This document shows, piece by piece, positions 57,134 to 64,000 of a stretch of DNA of 64,000 bases; positions within the stretch are counted from its first letter, which is position 1; each line of letters begins with the position of its first letter. The stretch lies in NCBI RefSeq assembly GCF_000237925.1, contig NW_017386066.1, positions 372,001-436,000 of the forward strand, read 5' to 3'. The position numbers and the translations under genes were made by a program. Below the pieces are notes generated by a model. The model did no database searches and had not been told where the DNA came from. It saw only the letters and a program-made list of their open reading frames with translations. Origin of the DNA: Schistosoma mansoni. Its lineage: Eukaryota; Platyhelminthes; Trematoda; Strigeidida; Schistosomatidae.

Positions 57134-58655
57134 ACAAACGGTAAAATCCCAGTTTTGGCGCGACCTTTACAAGGACATCTATTGTTGTTGTGAGTAAGTT
57201 AAACAACAAAGCTTAGTTTCCAATAAGAAATTTTCGTCGCCTTCGTCATGATCTAGTACAAGCTGGACAGTTTTCCCTCATTTTCGTCACGCATATTAGC
57301 AACCGATTCAAGTTATTTTTGATATGTTGCTTAGTTGGGTTGAGTAATTTCTCAACGTCAACTATGAGATTGTTATACCATTTCATAAAAAAGAATCAAT
57401 ATTAAATTTCATCGAACTGTGAACCTTTCGGATATATCAGTTTCCTAATGAAAATCCAAGAAAAATATTTGGGAATGACATCGTGCTCCTTGTGCAGAAA
57501 AATAACGGATTAACTGTGAATAAAACGATATTGATACCCTTCCTCTCCCATGCACTCTATATACACTGATGTGAATCGATTTTTACCAAGTACTTTAAGA
57601 ACCAAGGTAGAAGTGAATCTGTGAAGCTCATTTTCACAGCCTTCTCCTATATTAGTAAGTGTGTTACTGTGTAGATGACGTTTACGATGTAGCTTTCGGT
57701 CACAGCACGTTGTACAGAAGTCCTATGATATCAGAAGACTAGACATGAAGGACTTGTGATCGTTAAACCCGTGTTGAGCTTCACGGAGGATAGTTTCGTG
57801 CCCGTGCGTTTGTAGTTGCAATGAACAGTGAAGTTGGCTATAAAAATTTCTGATATCTGCAGACTGGAAAGAATTTCATCATCACACTCTTTGAGGGCAC
57901 AGACTCAATGGCCGTTAAGTTTTTGTTAGATCTTCAACACATTTAAATATTCCAGGTTAGTAATATGCTACTAATAGCTTGACCAAAAAGTACTTCCTGT
58001 CGTTCCAAGATTTGTTATTGCGTCTGTATCTTAATGTTAAGTGACAGCTACCGTCAGGATCCTTCAGGGAAACTTTCCGTTTGTGGTAGGCATTCCGTTT
58101 CGCCTGTGGTAGACACTCTGTTCATCGCCTTAGTCACAATCCCCTCTTTACAGGTGTGTATTTTATTTGAACTACAGTTTGTACCATAGCGTTTAGAAAA
58201 ATATCCATCACTATCACCCAGTGATCATGCATTGTTAGCTTCCATCACTTTTGTGGTAATCGGGTGTATTCAAGGTGCTCCCTTATAGTCGCTGCAAAAA
58301 TGAAGGCATTCTCGCCCCTCAGAGGCATATTGTTTGCTATGAGGTTATATGTGATAGTTCCCTGGTTACTACTTCTTTTTTTTACTTGATCAAAAACACC
58401 ATTCGCTAGGTGATGGAAGCTGGTTGTAGGTAAACAGTATGATTTTTGGGGTTATTCGTCCATACAACGATAAGTGTAGTGACCTACATGTCTATTCAGT
58501 CTCAAACTTCTAATAGCTGCGAAAAGTCGCTAGTGGAGCCACTCTATAGAAATCATATTTTATGTACTGAGACTGAGGGACGGAGTATTGAAGTCTCAGG
58601 TCGAACCACGGATGTGAGAGTTGTGATGCCTCCTGTGTTATCTTATCTTCCTGTG
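57134..58655. other. NPC1: NPC1 upstream flank
   Basis: Bases just above the start codon should hold the 5' untranslated region and promoter, but I see no convincing TATA box, splice acceptor or other element I could place. No coding or repeat homology is evident to about 58655. Confidence 0.3.
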
Positions 58656-58659
58656 CGTT

Positions 58660-59096
58660 CCCTCTAAATGCCCTATTATAGTTGAGGGTAGGGAGAGTTA
58701 GGTACTCTCACGAAATGCTCTCACATGACCATGTGTGTACAGCCACTGCCAGAGAAGTCCTACTCACCGCCTCCTCTAGCCGGGGGTGTTGTTTACAAAA
58801 TTGAGAGGATAAAAAGAGAATGTCGGGAACCGTTAACCGTGTTGCTGGTTAGGGAGGATCCATCTAGGAAAATTGAAGAACCTTAATTTAAAGCTATCCT
58901 GTGGATTAGTTCATCAGGTTGAAGGTTCCGAGAGTGGTCCTCTAAGAAAACTACCTGTTTTTGTTTGACTGCCTAGCCAGTACTAAGACCCTCATACAAA
59001 TCCGTGATAACTGCTACTGTGCTCATTGCTATTGTGTGGTGCATATGACTTTGGTGTCTCATTGTTAATGTCTTTGCCTGTTCAAATACATAAATA
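58660..59096 (+). repeat. Family A element, diverged
   Basis: CCCTCTAAATGCCCTATTAT at the 5' end, TCACGAAATGCTCTCACATG, AAGTCCTACTCACCGCCTCC, tail TGTTCAAATACATAAATAA, with an internal deletion. It is the only repeat seen between NPC1 and the upstream gene. Confidence 0.75.
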
Positions 59097-61599
59097 ATTT
59101 CTAGGCATTAGGACCTATGGGGTACCAATGTTTTCCTTCAATCAAGTATCTTGTGTTGTTTGTGATAAAGCACCTTCAGCATGTTCAGTTATTTCTACCA
59201 GGTTTATACTATATCGTATAAAGGCTTTGAATAGGATGCTAATGCACATTGCTATTCCACTTTCTATATTTTTGTGCTTCATCTCATCGGAAAAGCGTCA
59301 AGTCTGACATGTGCACTTCCTTGTCCAAGAAGTTTTGTAGCGAATCATGTTTCTGTTAGAACTATGATCTTCGGATTCAACTAGGAGCATATGCTTTCTT
59401 ATCTCTAATGCTTCACTTCTTAGTCCTCCCACGTTGTTGAAGAGAAAATTAGTAGTTTGATTAGTCACTTGGTGCTCCTTCACAACAGTATCCGATATTC
59501 AAAGTGGGTTGGTAGTTCTATTGAGACTGAGAACCAGAGGAGTTTTACATTGGTAGATTTCCCATCGGCGTGACCATGGTCTATAAATATCTAATGCACA
59601 TTGATCAGGCGACACTTCCAGCACTTGGGACTCATTTAAATGCATTACATGTTAGATCAATGTGATGCCATGCTGGATTGATTTAACCATAAAACAATTG
59701 TTGGAAATTCTAGAGGTATTATCGATATAAATCCAATTCATTTACAAAGAGGCTTAATTCTAATGCCACTAGTTAATTCAATTATTAAAGGAGACTTGAT
59801 CCAGTTCATTAATGCTGTACTTTTTAATTAATACAATCACCTAAATATACATGCACGAACGCTTGTACTAGAGTTTCTAAGTAATCCAGTGGTTCCTTAG
59901 AATCGAGTAAGATATATAGAACATAAAAATATTATATACCCATCTGTCTTTGCTGTGGAGCCGAAAAATACCACCTAAAATTCGGTGATGTGTCTGTGTC
60001 AATAATAATTTAAGTAACTTTGAATACATGTTGTTTATAATACGCTATCAGAAGGCACACACAAAAATTTCCTGACTTAATGTATCTCTCACAAAGAAGT
60101 CAGCAACAGACTGAATGGGAATAACCACCTAACATACAAATCCTTAAGAAGATTTAGAAAAAATTGATCATATTTTATACTTCATGCAATGCAGCAGCTT
60201 AATGTAATAGGTCCTCCAATTTCCTCTTTCTCTTCCATGCAAATAATTTTATTGCGATTTTGAATCTACATAAGCTCATCCGTTTATAGATAACATATTG
60301 TTATTGATAAATCCTCAAACTGGATTATTGCTAATATTTAGTCGTTTTTTTCCACAAAACTAACATAGTACTATTGAATGATTCGCTGTAAGATTACCTA
60401 ACCAGTTGGAACACTAAATATACACTCATACAAGCCAGTAAAAGCAAATGAATACTATGGAACCTAAAAGACGCCAGATAACTTAGTACATTGTTTAGAC
60501 AGCTTCCATAAAACTAATTTTACACATTTATTTCACCAAACGTCAATACACATTCACCTTCAATAAAGGAAAATCGTTTCACTTCGATTGTGTTTACTCA
60601 TTCTTACTGTACTTTGGTTGTTTAGTACCACTGTATATACTACTGAAATCAATTATTTAAACACATTGAAGAACATTTGTTTTCTAGTTCCTACTTAATT
60701 CATTTCTCCTCAGTCATCGAGCACAAAGTTAAATAATAAAACTTCTTGTCAGTTCAATAGTTAGATGAATTTAAAGCAAAATGACTTTAAAAAAAGTGAA
60801 GTATTTCTATTATGCTAACTCTAAATTACCTCTTTTTCAAGAGGATTACCCATTAACAAAGTATATTTCAACAAGAAAGAAAGAGTTCATGAAAAGTCAC
60901 GCATAAAAAGAGAAAAAAATCCCAGAAATTAAGAAAGTAGGTATACAATGATATCAATATTTATACCTGCAATTGTTAGAAAAAGAAGCCAAGAACAAAA
61001 AATGACATCGATTTTCGAATTACCAAACAGAAATTACGTATAAATTAACTCAAATGATTTATGCTACTAATGAGTAGTTAAATGTTTAATACTCAAATCT
61101 TATATATACATATACAAAAAGAGAGACAATCACTCAACTAAATTAGTACAGGTAAATGATAAAGAATACACTAATCAACAAAAGCTCTGATTATAAAATA
61201 AGGATAGATGAAATTTTTTCATGCTTGATACATAGATAAGATAAATGCTTAACATGAAGAAAGCTGGTTCCGAAATATGGAACTATTTTGGGTGTGAAGA
61301 TTTCGATGTATGGTTTATTTTTTTGTTTTTTTACATTATGAATGAGTTTCATTTGTTTGAAAATTAAATGCAACAACGTTTTGTGAAATACTTTTGGTTA
61401 AACAAGCTTTGTACTCTAAACATTCAGAAATGAACATGGCTGATCATAAAGTCTTTTTTTAAAAAAATGGAACATTATCACTTGGATACTCTGATGACAG
61501 TTGGATTACGTAAGTGGATTTGAGAATGTTGTTCTTGTTGTCTTTCTATTGAAGTCATGGAATTGACATTTGAAAAATTGAATGAAGTCATTTCATTTA
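59097..61599. other. Intergenic DNA between NPC1 and the upstream gene
   Basis: AT-rich. No coding or repeat similarity recognised. Should contain the 3' flank of the gene at 61600-61779. Confidence 0.4.
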
Positions 61600-61779
61600 T
61601 TATAATTGATGTATGATTGAGCATAGAAATATTAGAACTATTAATATTCCAGAAAGATTACACATAATAGCTGAACATTTTGGATAACAGAATAATGCTG
61701 CGGATACAACAGCATTTGGACGATAGAATGTTTTAAACCATTCAGATTTTTCAAATCGATTTCTTGTAGCAACTTCAAT
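61600..61779 (-). CDS. Last coding exon of an unrecognised gene with a C-terminal hydrophobic tail
   Basis: After the acceptor TTTTCTAG, 59 codons run to TAA: IEVATRNRFEKSEWFKTFYR, PNAVVSAALFCYPKCSAIMC, then the hydrophobic NLSGILIVLIFLCSIIHQL. AATAAA overlaps the stop codon, which would fit a poly(A) signal although it is close. The balanced codons, clean acceptor and terminal hydrophobic segment argue for a real exon of a separate minus-strand gene upstream of NPC1. The hydrophobic end suggests a tail-anchored or multi-pass membrane protein. I do not recognise the family. Confidence 0.55.
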   Translation of the reverse strand: MEVATRNRFEKSEWFKTFYRPNAVVSAALFCYPKCSAIMCNLSGILIVLIFLCSIIHQL

Positions 61780-62014
61780 CTAGAAAATTATATAATAAGA
61801 AAGAATAATTGCGTTAATAATGTAATCAAACTTTATTTTTGAGCACTATATACAATCGAAATAAAGCAGTCATAATTGGAATGGAGTGATTAATCGAAGA
61901 AAACTAACAAAAGACTCTCATAGTAGAATTATTACAAATTAAGTCAATCAACTTATTAAAAACCATCACAGAAAGTAAATATCCATGAAATCTTTGATCT
62001 GCTATTAACTAAAT

Positions 62015-62544
62015 TACTTACTTACGCCTGTTACTACCAATGGAGCTTAGGCCACCGAACAGCATTCTCCAACTCACTCTGTCCTGGGCCTTCTTTTCTA
62101 GTTCTATCCAGTTCTTGTTCATTCTTCTCATGTCCGCCTTCATTTCTCGGCGTAATGTGTTCTTTGATCTCCCTCTTCTCCTTTGGCCTTCAGGATTCAA
62201 TGTGAGGGCTTGCATTGTCATGCAATTGGGTGATTTCCTCAAAGTGTGTCCTATCCACTTCCAGCGCATCTTCCTGATTTCTTCCTCCGCTGGAATCTGG
62301 TTTGTTGTCTCCCAGAGTAACTTGTTGCTGATAGTGTCTGGCCATCGGATCCGAAGTATCTTGCGTAGACAACTGTTGATAAACACTTGTACCTTCTGAA
62401 TGATGAATTTCGTAGTTCTCCACGTCTCCACCCCATACAGTAGAACTCTCTTGACATTTGTATTGAAAATTCTGATCTTGGTGTTGGTTGATAGACATTT
62501 GTTTTGAGTTCCAAATGTCCTTCAGTTGTAAATATGCCGCCGCC
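62015..62544 (-). mobile_element. SR2/RTE-like LINE, C-terminal end, cut by gap
   Basis: Open frame 62431-62018: [78 protein letters not shown], stop. Best-preserved copy of this C-terminal domain in the window. Confidence 0.92.
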
Positions 62545-62744
62545 NNNNNNNNNNNNNNNNNNNNNNNNNNNNNNNNNNNNNNNNNNNNNNNNNNNNNNNN
62601 NNNNNNNNNNNNNNNNNNNNNNNNNNNNNNNNNNNNNNNNNNNNNNNNNNNNNNNNNNNNNNNNNNNNNNNNNNNNNNNNNNNNNNNNNNNNNNNNNNNN
62701 NNNNNNNNNNNNNNNNNNNNNNNNNNNNNNNNNNNNNNNNNNNN
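62545..62744. other. Assembly gap (200 N)
   Basis: Exactly 200 N; lies between a LINE and an H2 SINE, a typical repeat-caused break. Confidence 0.99.
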
Positions 62745-63110
62745 AATCCCGCACTCGCGAGATTCGAACCTAGGACCTATCAGTCTCGCGCCAGAGCACT
62801 TAACGCGTTATACCACTGAGCCGGCCGACATCCAACGATGATATTGTGTTACTTCAACCAATCCACAAAGTTTGATCAACCGTTCACCAATTGTCTTCAG
62901 TGAGTTGTTACCTCACAACAGACTTCGTTGAACTCCACTGGTCAATGCTTCTTACTATCGGTTAAGTTCTCTGGCGCAAAACTGGTAGGTCCTAGGTTCG
63001 AATCTCGCGAGTGCGGGATCGTGGATGCGCACTGCTGAGGAGTCACACGATAGAACGAAACGGCCGTCCAGTGCTTCCAGGTTTTCCTTAGTGGTCTAGC
63101 TTCAATGAAA
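62745..63110. repeat. H2 SINE, inverted pair (left arm cut by gap)
   Basis: Left arm, minus sense: B box GGTTCGAATCTCGCG, GGCTCAGTGGTATAACG (A box), 5' region. Right arm, plus sense: B box, hammerhead-like GCACTGCTGAGGA..GAAACGGCCGTCCAGTGC (63029-63074, stem II damaged) and tail. It shows the complete tRNA-like unit of H2. Confidence 0.85.
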
Positions 63111-63129
63111 AAAAAAGTTTTTATCTTAC

Positions 63130-63173
63130 ATTGGAAAATTCATTTTCATTCTTCTGATCATTAACTTTATAAC
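63130..63173 (-). CDS. Possible preceding small exon of the same unrecognised gene
   Basis: A 44-base minus-strand segment between AG and GTAAGA encodes YKVNDQKNENEFSN after two leading bases. Its end phase (0) fits the exon at 61600-61779. It is short and hydrophilic, and its acceptor has a poor pyrimidine tract, so it may be chance. Confidence 0.25.
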
Positions 63174-63179
63174 CTTACT

Positions 63180-64000
63180 AAACGATATTATTATATAGTA
63201 TAGATGAACTGCTGCTGGATTAAGATCATGGACACTTGTTTCAATGTATTCAAGACTTGTCTGTTGGATATTGATATACATCTAAGTACTGATACATTTA
63301 CTAGGTACCTGACATATCATCAATGAAGAATCTAACAGAATCACTTATGATTAATGTTTTTCAATTAACATAATATTTCTGAGTCATACATTAATCATTA
63401 TAACATTAAAGGATAAAAGTTCAACTACATTATAAAATTCCCATTAGGATAAAATAAACTCAATATTGATTATTGAATAATCATTGGTTGATTAAGGGTT
63501 TCATTATTTTTTTCTACTGGAGCAAGTTTTCTTTCAATAACTACCACATAATGATTAAAACAGATCCATATTGATTTGACCTAAATTGATAAGCGAATAT
63601 TTAAAACTTTGCATGTTAGATATATATGGACCAATGAGTAAAAGTAGTCATTATACAAATTCCAACAATTCAATCAAGAGGAAAACTTGAAAATCAATGA
63701 AGGACTATGTTAAGACTATAGTACCAATTGTCAGTAGTCTAAGCAATTCTATATACACTAATTTAGTTTAGTTATAGAACTACGACATTCAAACTGATTA
63801 ATAACTGAGTGGTAATTAATGTTATGCCTGTTAGGGCTACTCGAAAAGATAAGTGATAAGATCTTGTACTATGAAGTTGGGTGGCTGAAGTGCTAATACC
63901 AGAGCTAGTATTAGTTTCCTATCATCTAAAACAGGAACACCATTTTCATTCTAGATTTGAAACCAATATCACTGAGAACTTGTAGCTAGAAGTGATAGAG
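63180..64000. other. AT-rich DNA, nothing recognised
   Basis: May be intron of the upstream gene; no coding or repeat signal seen. Confidence 0.35.

Noticed and set aside
62745-62830. Genuine tRNA gene (also at 19080-19145, 27655-27720 and 44197-44256)
   Set aside because: A and B boxes are present but the units recur as parts of SINEs and do not make a complete acceptor stem; they are tRNA-derived promoters.

Overview
The window is AT-rich, intron-heavy eukaryotic DNA from a blood fluke (genus Schistosoma). The genus is suggested by hammerhead-ribozyme SINEs of the S-alpha type, SR2/Perere-like LINEs, Penelope-like elements with GIY-YIG domains, and the protein divergence. I cannot fix the species. 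Two runs of exactly 200 N (37435-37634 and 62545-62744) are scaffold gaps.

One host gene fills most of the window: a minus-strand Niemann-Pick C1 (NPC1) sterol transporter. I find 20 coding exons between 57133 (ATG) and 1809. All are joined by AG/GT splice sites and stay in phase, giving about 1,407 residues: signal peptide, N-terminal sterol-binding domain, first membrane helix, middle lumenal domain, sterol-sensing domain, C-terminal lumenal domain and the final helices. Only the short C-terminal tail is missing; it probably lies left of base 1. Two cytosolic loops carry Asn-rich insertions. About 4.5 kb upstream, at 61600-61779, is the last coding exon of a second minus-strand gene that I do not recognise, encoding a C-terminal hydrophobic tail.

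The introns are packed with mobile DNA. (1) Three tRNA-derived SINE groups (H1 = S-alpha-like, H2, H3) each carry a hammerhead ribozyme after the tRNA-like part. (2) A roughly 500-bp family (called A here) shares its last 70 bases and a stretch just upstream with the two ends of a 3.2-kb LINE at 46511-49665, so it looks like an internally deleted derivative. One copy, at 24275-24914, carries a complete 5S rRNA-like head. (3) There are LINE fragments of at least two lineages. (4) There are two Penelope-like fragments. (5) There are two Ty3/gypsy-type fossils; the LINE at 46.5-49.7 kb is nested in the LTR of one of them. (6) A MITE-like foldback element lies at about 29.8-30.2 kb.

The most striking observation is that many SINE insertions are not single copies. 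They are head-to-head inverted pairs, with 5' sides joined in the middle and 3' tails outward, enclosed by one 12-14 base target-site duplication. Clear cases are 4484-4715, 14422-14655, 26287-26594, 27553-27976 and 28360-28732. The pattern recurs in different families, which implies one integration mechanism that primes on both sides of the target.
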